Source: Circinella umbellata
Lineage: Eukaryota > Mucoromycota > Mucoromycetes > Mucorales > Lichtheimiaceae
Direction of reading: 5' to 3'
Length of the DNA stretch: 64,000 bases
Assembly: GCA_025093555.1 (NCBI GenBank)
Contig: JAIWNF010000051.1
Coordinates: 62,001-126,000, forward strand
The translations under genes were made by a program, and so were the position numbers. How positions within the stretch are numbered: the first letter of the stretch is position 1; every line of letters starts with the position of its first letter. Shown here piece after piece: positions 24,451 through 36,600 of the stretch. Under the pieces are notes generated by a model, which was not told the DNA's origin, searched no databases, and worked only from the letters and a program-made list of their open reading frames with translations.

Positions 24451-25812
24451 ATGAAAGGACTCGCCTCTACTCTACTCTTTGTATTTGCGACAGTCTCTAC
24501 GGTATCCGCCAACTGCAGTGGCGATATCAAGGTCACTTCCCAAGGCGATTTAGATGCCATCCAAACTTGTAAAAAGTTTCAAGGTACTATTGAAATCGAA
24601 GGTGTCGGTGCGAATAAATTGAGCCTCAGAGGCATTCAATCACTTAGCGGAGACATTATTGTCAAAAATAACAATGCATTACAAACCTTGACTCTTGAAA
24701 ACCTTGAAATTCTGGATGGTCAGCTAAAATTGGAAAATAATAAAATCCTTAGCAAGTTTGAACCAAAAGCATTAGTGGGAGTTCGTAGTTTTGAAGCAGC
24801 TGTTCAACCCGCTTTGTCTTCGATCGCGTTCCCAGCAGGCTTAGCACAGGCGGATCGATTTGTTGTATCGGATACAACGACCACTCGCATCGATGGCTTG
24901 AAAATGGATAAGGTTTCTAATATGATTATTGATAACAATATTTATTTGAAATCGGTTGGATTGAATAATTTGACCGATATTTCCGGATCGTTAACTATTT
25001 CTGCAAATTCTCCTGGTCTTAATTTGGATGTTAGTGTTTATGCATATACGAAATCGATTTAAAATCATAGACAGTAATACACACTGACTGACATGTATAT
25101 ACTTTTTTAAAACAAAACTTCTATATATCTATAGGTCGGTAGTCTCAAGAATGTTAAAGAAGCTTCATTCCGCAACTTGGCTGGTATTAACCTTGATGGT
25201 CTTAAACAAGTTGGCGGCGATATATCTTTTATTTCGAACAAGTTTTCTGAACTTAGTTTAAAGGAAGTATCTGAAATTGATGGCACTTTGACTATTACGA
25301 ACAATAATGAGTTGACGAAGCTGGGCCTTCCAAAATTACGTCGCCTTGCCGGAGCATTGTCACTCGGTCATAACTCTCAATTGAATACTATTGAAGCATT
25401 CCCTGAATTAGAAGAAGTCGATGGTACTTTGGATATTGTTGGAACTTTTGATGAAGTCAAGTTTCCCAAATTATCCGACGTGAGTTTTACATAATATATT
25501 TAAGTACACTAATTGTTAGAAAAAGAGCCGCAAGTTTACTAAAAGAAAAAAAATTATTTGTAGGTTCGAGGTGGTTTGAATGTTCAAACTTCAAGCAGTA
25601 AATTCTCTTGTAATGATATGAGCAAATTAAAAAATGGTGTAATTAAAGGAAACTCCTTCCTGTGCAAGGCATCTGTGGCCAAGCCCAAATCTGGATTAAC
25701 GAGTAAAGGTGGTGTGGATGAGGACGGTTTAGAAGGATCAGCTGGATCAACCCAACTAGCTTGGTTTTTGGTCAGCTTTATGAGCTTGGCAGGAACCTTG
25801 CTCTTGTTATAA
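24451..25812 (+). CDS. Ecm33/Sps2-like GPI-anchored cell wall protein
   Basis: Three exons (24451-25029, 25135-25479, 25564-25812) give 390 residues. The protein starts with a signal peptide (MKGLASTLLFVFATVSTVSA) followed by a Cys-containing N-cap (NCSGDIKVTSQGDLDAIQTC). Leucine-rich, receptor-L-domain-like repeats follow (LSGDIIVKNNNALQTLTLEN, IDGTLTITNNNELTKLGLPK, AGALSLGHNSQLNTIEAFPE). A Ser/Gly-rich stalk and a hydrophobic tail ending AGTLLLL form a GPI-attachment signal. This order is that of fungal Ecm33/Sps2/Pst1 wall proteins, which are needed for wall integrity and correct mannoprotein anchoring. The first intron uses a slightly unusual donor, GTTAGT. No enzymatic residues are expected in this family. 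Confidence 0.9.
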
Positions 25813-25887
25813 TTTTTTTTCTGGACAACAGTACAATTAGTTTTTACATATTATTTTATTTTTATTAATACTTGTCATTATTAATTA

Positions 25888-27975
25888 TTATGATGCAGCC
25901 GCTGAAGTCGATGAGGAAGGAGATGGTATTGATGATTGAGCACAATATTTTTCTTTATAAATCCATGAATTTCCCATAATACCATGTCCTTGTTTATCTG
26001 CTTTACGGTAATATTTAGCTGCAATTTTCATATTCTTTTTTACTCCTCTCCCTTCTTGATAACAACGTCCTGTTTCATTTTGTGCATCTGCATCACCTAA
26101 ATCAGCTGCCATCTTAAAATAATAGGCAGCAGTCTTTTTGTCCTTGTGACACTAAATATATAAACAATAAATATTAAATATTTGTAGTTGTATAAATTAT
26201 ATTACCCCCTTCTTTTCAATGTTGATTAATGACGATAGTAATGATGCAATTTAAAATATCTATTATTACTTACACCCCACCCATGACTATATGCCTGGCC
26301 TAGTTCATAAATAGACATTATCAATTCACGATTAGCAATCAATTTACTTCCACGGCCTGATACAAATTGTTGTATGTCAAAAATAGCATGCTCCGCTGAT
26401 TTTTGTAAGTATTGAAATGCTCTTCGTTCACTACGTTTACAGCCCTATTTTTAAAAGAAAAAAGATCTTTTAGATCCAATTTTTCAAATTTTGTCCCCTC
26501 GTTTCCATTTCAATATTTGTATATGTATTAATAGAAATATAAGGAACAAACAAATTACCCACCCATGCCGCAAGGAAAGTCCAAAAAGAAATAAGCCAAT
26601 GGGTGAATTAGCATTGGCAGCACGTTGGAATTCCAGCGTCGCTTGCTCCAATTCTCCTTTTTCATGGTATTCGATACCTTGTTGAACCCATACATCAGTT
26701 TCATCATAGCGCATTGCATACCAGCTGCTTGTACTATTTGTGGGTGGTGATGAAAGAGATCGAGCAGGCATTCTTTGCCGTTGTGGTTCAACAGTGAGAT
26801 GTGTAGTAACGTTTGACTGCAGGTCTTCACTGTTATCATGATAAATATGTACTTGATTTTCTTCTACATCTTCTTCGCCGTACAATTGAATTTTTTCTTT
26901 TTCTTCTGTACTATTTTTAATGTTACGCTCATTGTCGGTCTTTTTGCCACCATCATTTTTACTGTTCTGAAGTCTTTCAGTTTGTTCATTTACTAAATCT
27001 GGCTGTTCCGTTTTTTCGGCTGATTCATTTTTTTCAATACCGAGGGCTTGCTGGGGCGCTATTTCTTCAATGACGGCTGCTGATGGCTCAACAAGTGGAG
27101 CCAGGACTTGCTGTACTCGTACTTGAGAATCGGCTCGCTGGAGCCGGGGCTCCGTTGTCGATACTGATGAGGACGCTATTTGTTGAGATGATGCGGGTTT
27201 TTTTGTAATATTTTTCGGCGGTGGCGGAGGTGGTGATTGGGGAACACGTTTGGTATTCTTTTTCGGAGATGTTGCTAAAGAAAGTGCTCTAGTCAATGAA
27301 GGTGATCGTCTTTTAGCTTTATGGTAGTAGCGAACTACTATCGATGCATGCCGACTAATTGTATTTTGTGAACATTCTTCTGATCATTATTATGAATAAA
27401 AATAAATAAATACTAACTTTAGTTTTTTGTTTATAATCTTCAAAATATTATAAAATACACATATTAACTATATACAAACCTAATCGTTTTTCTTTTTCTT
27501 GCTCATCAATTTCCTATATAAAGTTTCTCTTACACGTTCAGTTTCCTTGTTTTCTGTAGTATCAAGTATTCTTTTTTTTCCTAATTTACTTTACCTGCTG
27601 GTATTGCTGTTGATGACGAAGATCAGTTACTAAATCCTAAAAAGTATTATTAATATTGTTATTAAATGACCTTGTTATTTTAATTAAAATTGTTCACAAA
27701 GTTATAATTAATATTGCATTTCATGTGTAACGTTGACATACATGAAGGCTTGAAGTTGAATGGGAACGTGGAATTCTAATATAAACTTGCAGCAGTCAAT
27801 ACCAATTTCCCTTTCATATTATAACCTCTTATATTTACCCATTCCCAAGTCTGGATGTCGGTGTTGGACGCTGAGGGACTTGAAGTCTTGGGGTTGGAGA
27901 ACGTGTTGGTAAGGTATTAAAATGTGCTCTTAAAGGTGACGGTGATTTAGGTGCTGTCGTAGTAGAGAGTGACAT
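25888..27975 (-). CDS. Sel1-repeat protein of Nif1/Dsf2 type
   Basis: Seven exons (27975-27839, 27775-27742, 27636-27595, 27513-27480, 27379-26559, 26444-26274, 26151-25888) give 500 residues. The N-terminal half is disordered and rich in Ser/Pro, with proline runs (SPPPPPPK). The C-terminal half holds Sel1/TPR-like repeats: WVQQGIEYHEKGELEQATLE, LFLFGLSLRHGWGCKRSERR, SHGWGCHKDKKTAAYYFKMA and ADLGDADAQNETGRCYQEGR. It ends with GIMGNSWIYKEKY. The paired RHGWGCK and LGDADAQ features match the fungal family of S. pombe Nif1 (a Nim1-kinase partner in mitotic control) and yeast Dsf2. The family role, cell-cycle or polarity scaffolding, is only loosely known. Three successive exons are 34-42 nt. 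Skt5/Chs4 chitin-synthase activators also carry Sel1 repeats and are the main alternative. Confidence 0.82.
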
Positions 27976-29146
27976 ATTTAAAAAGCAAAAATAAAAAAAT
28001 AAAAATAAAATAAAAGAAAAAAAATAAATAGAGAGCAAAAATAAAGAGAGAGAAAAGGCGCAGGAGAAGGAGAAGAAGAAGAAGAGAATAAAGTAGCAAA
28101 TAGATGAGTTCAATTATGAAAAAGGGAACGCCTTTTTGTCGAGGCCCTGAATGAACGATGATGGCGCATCATTTGTTGTTGTATTTATGGGTCGGACAAA
28201 TGTTCTTCTATTTTTTACTTCAGGCCTCTGTGTGTAACACATAATCATCTGAAACAGGTCCATTCTATTTGCAAGAAACAATTTTCAATGCTCCTCCTTC
28301 GAACTAACTATTAGAAATTATAATAATAGTAATTACGCGCTAAGACGGATCTAGTTATTAAACTGATCCAGCCAATGTAATCCGACCATGAATGTTAGGG
28401 ACAATAGCTTTTTGGCTGGTTTTTTTTTCTATATATACCAAGCTATATGGTAAGAATATTTTATTACGGAAAATCAGACGACTGCTAAAAGATAAAAATA
28501 TATATTTTATTTTTACATAGTTGAACATTTTGTGTAAACTTAATTACACTTTCTTATTTTTAAACAAGGGCATTTTACCTTTTATTTTTATTTTTATGTA
28601 AACAGATTCTAGACAAAAGTAAATTATCACATTCAAATTTTCCAATTGGTCTAAAAATGGCTTTAATTAGAACGATGTTTTCAGTCTGTTTGACCATCCT
28701 CCTTTCCCATAATATAATAGCAAACTAGCGAACCGTATAACATTTATATATAGTATTATGTAATAAAATAACGTAATTTTCCCTTATATATGAATAAATG
28801 CATAACATACAAGTACAAGTGTATCAGAAAATAGATTTATATGAATGAAAGATAAACCATATTTCTCTAGCTTCCCTTAAGCAACGGGGTAACAGCAGGT
28901 TTCCATGGTAAGCTGTTTTCGTGCGAGATAAAGTTAAGCCCTACATATTAGCAACAATCTAAAATATGAACCGAGTCACCAAATTTATCCTACCTGTTAC
29001 ACAGATAACCTTTTATTATTCATTTAAAAAAATATCCTTAGAATTATTCCCCCCCCCATTATATAGATATATATCTATTTGCAATAAAGTCGCCTGCTGA
29101 TAACTGATCCCTTCGCTTTCACCGTGTCAAAATACAAAAAGAAGCA
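27976..29146. other. Divergent 1.17 kb intergenic region
   Basis: It separates the Sel1-repeat gene (-) from the riboflavin-type deaminase gene (+). A purine-rich tract (about 27990-28090 on +) is the pyrimidine-rich leader of the Sel1 gene on the minus strand. A run of nine C (29049-29057) and a (TA)-rich stretch precede the deaminase ATG. No gene was seen. Confidence 0.4.
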
Positions 29147-29611
29147 ATGAGTCTTACGCAATATACCTACGATCCACGCGATCGAGAGTTTATGCAAATT
29201 GCCATTGAAGAAGCCAACAAATCCATTCCAGTTGAAAAGGCATATTGTGTCGGTGCGGTGTTGGTACAAAATGACAAACAATTAACAACAGGATTTTCCC
29301 GCGAACTACCCGGAAATACCCATGCCGAGGAATGTGCACTGCTCAAACTTCAAGACATTCAAGAAGCAAAAGGAGGTACAATGTATACAACCATGGAACC
29401 TTGTTCGACACGACTCTCTGGTAACAGGCCATGTACTGATAGATTGGTTGAAGCACAAATTGGACGCGTTGTTATGGGTGTACGCGAACCACCAGATCTG
29501 GTTCAGTGTACAGGATTGCAGCAACTTAAAGATCATGGTATTGCAGTTTATGTAGTGCCTGATGTGGAAGATGCTTGTTTGGCACCTAATCGTCATATTA
29601 TAAAGCAGTGA
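29147..29611 (+). CDS. Riboflavin-pathway type deaminase (Rib2/RibD-like domain)
   Basis: A single-exon gene of 154 residues. Zn-deaminase motifs are complete: HAEE near residue 58 (NTHAEECALLKL) and EPCSTRLSGNRPC near residues 84-95. The Arg-Leu-Ser-Gly spacer between the two Cys ligands is characteristic of the pyrimidine deaminase of riboflavin synthesis (DRAP deaminase, as in the C-terminal domain of yeast Rib2) and not of cytidine or tRNA deaminases. The predicted reaction is deamination of a ribosylamino-pyrimidine 5'-phosphate. In yeast this domain is fused to a pseudouridine synthase. Here it stands alone, with an initiator ATG in a good context and no upstream open frame. A less specific nucleotide deaminase is the alternative. 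Confidence 0.85.
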   Translation: MSLTQYTYDPRDREFMQIAIEEANKSIPVEKAYCVGAVLVQNDKQLTTGFSRELPGNTHAEECALLKLQDIQEAKGGTMYTTMEPCSTRLSGNRPCTDRLVEAQIGRVVMGVREPPDLVQCTGLQQLKDHGIAVYVVPDVEDACLAPNRHIIKQ

Positions 29612-29914
29612 TATTATGTGTGTATAGATACATATATAACTATAAAACGTTGGAATGCTTACCCGATTATATTGAATTGTATGTATAATAATAAAGTGAT
29701 TGGGTTATTATATAAAAGGAGAGTGATCCTCTGAATGGAAAAAAAGTAATCTATTGCTGAGGGTGATTATTATTCATATTGGTTCTGTTTTATATAATGA
29801 TCGTAGAACAACGACGTCATTGAGCAAAAAAAAAAAATCGGAGCTAGTATATATAACTAATCTATTCGATAACTGGTAATAAGTATTCAACGATACATTT
29901 ATAAATAAGGGCGA
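29612..29914. other. Spacer between convergent genes
   Basis: 303 bp between the stops of the riboflavin-type deaminase and the UNC-45-like gene. It is AT-rich with a possible polyadenylation context (AATAATAAAG near 29686). No gene. Confidence 0.45.
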
Positions 29915-32407
29915 TTAGTTTATTCGAACACCATTTTCAACAAACATTTTAAGCACTTCCATGGCAGCCGTTCGGACTACATTCACTTGGCACTTCATGA
30001 CAATTTCTGCTAATCTAATATGGGCTTCCTCCTTTGCAAATCCTTCCGCTGCTTCTTTTCCCGTGTTGCCAATAACACAGCGAACCATTTCAATACCACG
30101 GTGTTGTATATCAATTTCTTCTTCGCTCGACAATAATCGTGTTATTCGTTCATAAGATCTATCTACCTTGATAATTCTATCACACGCTTCTTTGCTGTTG
30201 GATAAGATAGCTAATGCACCTGATGCTGCACGTCGTGTTGCTATATCTTCATGATCAGATAAAATCATTAGAAGCCTTAATCGGTTTGGGCTGGTACTAT
30301 ATTGTTCAAATACGGGGTCACAGAATGTCATATTGCAAATCATTTCAGTGGCTGCACGTTGAACCATATCATTATTGGACAACTGTAAATTTTCAAATAC
30401 CGTCATACCACCGTCCACATAGATTCGCTGTCGTACTTGATCATCCACAGAAGCCAAATTAGTGAGTGCCATCAACCCTTCAAATTGTCGTAATTGGACA
30501 CTATCTTTGCATAATTCCAAAAAGGGGATCACGAGTTCATGTGCTATTTGTACACCAAACGCGATATTTGGATCAGATGTGATGGCGAGTTTGGCAAGTG
30601 CCTGTGCACTAACCAGATAGTAAGGTGCATCCTTGTTTTTTTGTTGTGCCAATGGTAATAGCCCCTTTACAATGCCTTGTTGTAGAAGCTTGCCTCGAGT
30701 CAATTGTGGAGTCACCATATTGAGGTAGGTTTGTGCTGCTACACCTTTTAAATTGTCACTGGTGTTTTTGGACAGGACCAATAATGCCAATGCTGCCCCG
30801 TTATCAACTACTAAACGTACACGCTCATCCACAGCCTCATCTTGATCGGCTGGATCTTCCTGTTCTTCTTGTGCTTGTTTACCTTTACTTTTAGCATTTG
30901 CCATTTCGCGTAATCGTTTCATTTGCTTTTGTTGTTCGTTCAGGACAGGTTTATATGTTGTAATGTTTTTAAAAATAGTGCCAATACCAAACAAAAGTGG
31001 ATTACTATTCGCTCCAGCTGTATTGATGGAAATCGCCACTAAGGCTTTGAGTAGTACTGGATCATTACCAACGGTATCCTTGACAGTTCCTTGTAATGTA
31101 GAATAAGCCAAACCTTCTATAGCGTTCAATACGATAGAATCATCTTGAGTCTTGTAGCTTTTGATAGCCATCATTAATGTATCGGTCAAATCATTACTAT
31201 CCAAATTAACTTTACTCATTGCTTCTTTCAATGAATCCACAGTTGAAGTATTCTTTCCACTACCATCATTACCACCATTATTATCATCTTGTTGACCGTA
31301 TTGCTGTTGTGCTTGCAGTTTTGTCAATGTTGTACGTGCTGTCGCTTTCAATCGTTCATCTTTTGCTCGTGCAGCTGTATTGGCAAGCCACTCGCTACCA
31401 AATTTAACAATCACTTTTTGGCATGATTTATCAGAAGAAGCAATAGCTAATACATCTACCATGGCTTGCTGTACTTCGAGCACTTCGAAATCGACCGTAT
31501 CCATCATTTCCTCGACCGTTCCTTCTTGGCTCAAAATGGCTGCACCGACAGTCATGCTTGTTTCAAATACGGCCAGTAAGGTACGATAGGCTAATAATTT
31601 TTCAGCATTTTTGCCAGAATCAATACTGCGTGAAAAGTAACGAGCGCATAATTCAATAATGCGTTGGATAGGGTGTCCCTTTTGAATCTCAGGTGGTGGA
31701 TTGAATAGCTTTGTTAGAATCATATAGGCTGTGGCTTTGGCTTGAGTGGATATGTCTGAAGAACCACAGGCAGATAACACATCGACAAAATCATTAGTTT
31801 GTATGAATGACCGAATTTCATCGAGGTTATTACTGGATACGTGTTCAAGAGATTTCTGAAAACGTGTGGCTAGTGGATCATCGTTCGATTTCTTTGTGAA
31901 TGATGAATCTTCCACTGATGACGATGCTGTGGTTGAACGTGTATATAATTCTTGTGCTTGTTTTTTAGCATTTTCATTGGAAGGATCTCGCTTTAATGCT
32001 GTTTCGATATCGGCTCTTGCAAGGTCGAGTTTATTCAGTTTGTCATATACAGCTGCACGTTTTAAAAGAATACTGGCTACTTTGCTATTGTCGTTCTGAT
32101 TTTTTTCGAGTTCTATATTTGTAAAAATCCAGTATTGATATTTTATTTCGAAATATGTCATTTGTTTTTCTTACCTGCTTTAAACGCATCCAACTGTGTT
32201 TCGAGGTCCTATCAAGAGAAAAAAAGACACCAAAAAAAGAGTTTCACCGGTTAGCATATAAAATAATGATGCATACTCTGAGTAACGTCATCACAACTGA
32301 CCTTCTGTGAATCGTCTATAACAAGAAGAAATTCATTTTCACAGTTACCACATGTATATTGTTTCTGTATATAAATATTTCGTTTGGGAAATGAGTTTAC
32401 CTGACAT
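29915..32407 (-). CDS. UNC-45/She4/Rng3-type myosin chaperone
   Basis: Four exons (32407-32401, 32315-32302, 32208-32175, 32112-29915) give 750 residues, the size of S. pombe Rng3. The N-terminus has one TPR-like helical pair (VASILLKRAAVYDKLNKLDL, IETALKRDPSNENAKKQAQE). The rest is an armadillo-like UCS domain, with segments such as NNDMVQRAATEMICNMTFCD, DIATRRAASGALAILSNSKE and HRGIEMVRCVIGN. UCS proteins fold and stabilise myosin motor domains and so support actin-ring assembly and polarised growth. The first two coding exons are tiny (7 and 14 nt), giving MSDDSQK before DLETQLDAFKA. This start was chosen because the long open frame alone begins inside an intron. The gene shares a 138-bp promoter with the next gene. 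Confidence 0.93.
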
Positions 32408-32545
32408 GATTCTTTTCTTGATTAAAAATATGAGAAAGAGTAGGAAAACTTGATAGACCCACCAACCTTATTAAGAAAAAATAAAGAACTCAGCACTCTT
32501 TCCTCGTTCCTTTTTTTTTTTTTCTTTTGACATTTCACAACCATA
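32408..32545. promoter_or_regulatory. 138-bp bidirectional promoter
   Basis: The start codons of the UNC-45-like gene (minus) and the CINP-like gene (plus) are only 138 bp apart. The interval contains a run of about 16 T ending near 32524 and little else, so both 5' UTRs must be very short or overlapping. No TATA element is obvious. Confidence 0.6.
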
Positions 32546-33393
32546 ATGTCACAAGCAGTTGGATCATTAAAACGACGAATTGAAACTGTTCTTGAAGACT
32601 TCAAACGTGCACGCGCAACATGGTACGAAATTAGTACTGACGGATTTTCAACAGCAAACGCACTTGTCAATGCTACGATTCAGTCCAGGTACACTATTGT
32701 TTGGTTTCAAACATAACATAAAAGAAAGCCAAAGCAAGAGGATTAATTTTTTTAACTGAATAACTGAAAAGATATGTGGATGAACCGGGTTATTGGCATC
32801 CAGCTTTATTACAAGAATTCCCTAATGTTGTTCACGCGTATCACAAGAAAATGCAGTGGATTATCCGTCAGCACCACGATAAATTAACCTCCATAACTCA
32901 AAAAATGGTAAATTCCTAAATGAACCAGGATGATGATATTCTAAGTAAACGTGAAATTGATAAAGGGTTTTTTTTATAAACAGAGGAAACAATACGATAA
33001 AATGAGACAACAATTTATGGAGGTACAAGCAATATCGAAACGCTTAGTGGATCTTCAAGGAGAAGAGTATGTACAAACCGTACCTCTTTATAAAACATGC
33101 CCAATGATTGTTTATGGTAAGTAGTTGTTACAATAAAAAATGGGTTTACTATATCTTCTCTAAGATGACTTTTTTATACAGTGAATAGAATGGAAGCTAT
33201 TGTTTCCATGTATACAAATGCTATGAGAACAGTAGACATGCTGCTAGCTGAAAAAGGAATGTTAAATGTTAAGAGTCGTGAAGAAGGATTGACGTTATTA
33301 TCGACATGGATGAATCATCCCAGTATAAATGATAGCGTTATAACCGAATTTGAGGACCTTCTCAAGATAGAAATATACGAGAAAGCAGCATGA
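32546..33393 (+). CDS. CINP-like protein (CDK2-interacting protein family)
   Basis: Four exons (32546-32688, 32772-32907, 32984-33116, 33182-33393) give 207 residues, matching animal CINP (about 212). Shared landmarks are a WYEISTDGFSTANALVN block near the start (animals: W..LNDAGF.TAN), a central coiled coil (KQYDKMRQQFMEVQAISKRL), PLYKTCPM, MEAIVSMYTNAMR, and a C-terminal LLSTWMNHPSI (animals: L..WLHQP). CINP links replication and checkpoint proteins and in animals is part of an AAA-ATPase complex with SPATA5-type factors used in ribosome biogenesis. A fungal role is inferred. No enzyme motif is present. The assignment rests on these spaced motifs, not on a database search. Confidence 0.8.
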
Positions 33394-33681
33394 CAAAAGC
33401 AACCCATCTTCCAACTGTGAATACCTTTATAGCATACATAATACACTTCTTCCACCATCCCCTTCGCATAATACATATAGCATCTTCATCTTGATATATT
33501 CAAATCATACTCTTTTCCGTACATAGATATTTACATTTCTTTCAGTTTCCCATATATACATACTGATGATGGCGTTTATTAAATAATATTAATGATAAAA
33601 TTGGAAGTTGAATAGAAAGCAGAAACTTTTAATAGTTATATAGGTGAAGATTATCATACAGGCGAAAGTAATAAAAATCGA

Positions 33682-36600
33682 TTATTGTTGTTCGGTGGTA
33701 AGAGCGTTAGGTGAGGATGTTTGAGCAGGCGTAAGGGTTGGTGTGGCAACAGATGCTGGTGTAGTAGAGTTTGTAGGTGTAATACTGGGGGTTGTGGCAG
33801 TGGTAGTAGTAGTTATGTTATTTGCATTAGCATTTGCTCCAGTAGAATTACTACTGCTACTGCTCGCATTTAAAGGATACTGTTTACTTAGTGCTTCCAA
33901 TGATGTAAGCAATGCTGTGCCTTGTTTATCAAGTTCCTTGAGTTCATTATCCAAAAATATTTCTTGTTCGTCATATTGTTGAACTTTGATCTGTAATTTA
34001 TCCACTAATGTTTTCACTACCAAACGAGTCCAATGTTGAATTTCTTCATGTTCATAAGATGCAAGCTTTTTTGCATGTTCAACCGCACTTTTCAATGCTG
34101 CAATAGTTGCTTTTTTCATTGTTTCACGCGAGAAAGCATCTTGTTGAGTATCGAAGACATCTGCATCCCCACGATCATCCACATCCATCTCATCCATACT
34201 ATCATCATTGTCCGAAGTTGCTGCATTATCAGCAACAGTATTTTCAGAAATACTATTTTTAGTACTATTTGGCTCCTTCATCAATTCCTTGAGTGCGCTT
34301 TTGGCAGCAAAAGATCCAATACCAGGATTGATATGTCCAGACAAAAATGCAATTAGGGTCATGACAGGATTAGCCTGATCACCAAATGGTAACTCTTCCA
34401 ATTCCTTGTCTGATAGTTTAGCAGTTAAGAAGTTTTCGTGTATAGGAAGCTGTAAAAATTGTGTAATGCATTGCTCCTTAGTTCGTGTTCCTACATGTTC
34501 GGAAATAGCAAGCCAATCTTCATCAAACTGATCCACTGCTTCCAATAACCGCAAAATTTCTTCTTTGGACCAATCTTCTTCAAGTACTTCCCGATCATTT
34601 CTGTCAACACGTAAAAATTCACCTTTACATGATGCTGCCGTGAATTTACCTTCCAAAAAGCAACTCACACACAGTTGTAATTTCTTATATTTCAAACTTT
34701 GATAACGTACTTCACTGCAATCTTCATGGCAGTTAGAGCAAGTGAATACAGTACGTCCATCTGCATTTAAATCATCATATATTTGTACATCCCATTGTGA
34801 TTGTTCTGGTTTTGATGGAATGTCTTTATAGACCAGGTCGCGTAATAATTGGATATCTAAATCGTTTACGGTGAAGTCACGTTGTGTCCCTCGATTGTGC
34901 ACTTGAGCGTCTGGCTCGCTGTCAATATATGGATCAAATAATCTTCGGCGAGGATCAACCTAGTATATGAAACATATCTGTGTTACTAATATACATTATT
35001 GCCCCAACGCCCCATCACTCCTTCCTTTCTCATATGATGCATCGATCTACTTACGAGATAATTGATTAACCCTGCATGCTCTAAAAATGTGTGTATCCGT
35101 ATAATAACCAACATATCAATTTTAAGAGCCCTCTTGCACGCAGAAAATGTCAAGTAATAACTGGGATTCCTTCTGTATGTTTCAATCATAAAGTTTCGAT
35201 ATTTTTTATATTCACTTGCTTGCTTTTCTTGGTCCTTGAAGAATTCTGGTAATGCAACTTTTTCCACGTCCGATATACTTGACATGTTAAACCAATCCGG
35301 ACAGGGAAGCGAATTACCGTCATAAGGAGTCACCTTACTCAAATTTAAATCTAGTAAATAACATACTTTTTGTGAGTGAAAAATGAAGAGATACTTTAAT
35401 GCAATTCATTGTCACATTCTCTTCATATTTACATTTGCTTTCATCATCTTCTTCTTCTTCTTCTTCGTCTTCGTCTTCTTCGTTTTCTTCGTCGTCGTCA
35501 TCTCCGCTTTCTTCTTTGTCATGATCTTCGTCAATTTTCTTCTCATCGCCCACGTCCTTATTGTTTTTCTCATTATTATTGACAACCTCTTCCATGGGAG
35601 TATCGATATCGCTGTTATTACTATTGTTATTGTTACTTTCGACACTATCCAGTTGCATAAAGGTAGGTTGGTCACTGACGGGGTGATCTATAAAATCCTC
35701 GATAAATTGTGAAATATTTGTGATGTCTGCATTTATATATGGTTCAAACTCGTTCTTGCGTTGTCGACTTCCGAGTTGTGGTCGCTCTTTCTCAATATCA
35801 CGAATACGAACTTCTGGCTGTGATTCTGGATTAAGAACAGGTACAGGCGGCGCAACGACGACCTGTACAGGTTCAGTTTGTGATGTTTGCTGACGTTCCT
35901 GTTGCTGTTGCTGTTGTGCATTAGAGCTACTAGCATTCGAGGTAGATACTTTTCTTGTAGTAGCAGTAGATGTTTGTGTTTGTGTTTGTGTTGATGATGG
36001 TAATGAAGGAGTACGTGTTTTTTGCTTAATTGGTTCGGATTTTAATGGTGTGGATGTTGATGATATAGCAGATTCGGATTGAGATTCGCTAACAGATTCA
36101 TTTTGCATTGGATCAGTAGGAGGTGCATCTGGTAATTCCTCTTCATCTTGTTCTTTTTGTACAACTTCTCCTGCTTCTTCTCCCTTTTCCTCCTCCTCCT
36201 CTTCCTCTCCTACACCTTCTTCGTGTTCTTCTTCGTCGTCGACTTCTTCATAGTCTTCTTCATTCATCAATTCGTTATATTTGACACTATCCTGTAACCA
36301 GCGTGTTGAGATATGCCACGAACCTTCATGTACCGGCGCTTCTTCTGGATCAGCAAATTGGTCAGTTTGTGGTAACCAACTATCGTATGAATCTGGGAAG
36401 TACCACCAGTGTACCAGTACATTGTTTTCACGTTTTTCCAGCGTACGAAACCACTCTTCTTCAACGGCGTCATATTCATGTAATGGGCCATGTAAAATAT
36501 GTGTTGCCCCTTCAATATCATCCACTACTTGTACTATATAACAATAAAATGAAGAGAGAGAGAGAGAGATGAGGTAAAGGTTAATATAAAACATACGTTT

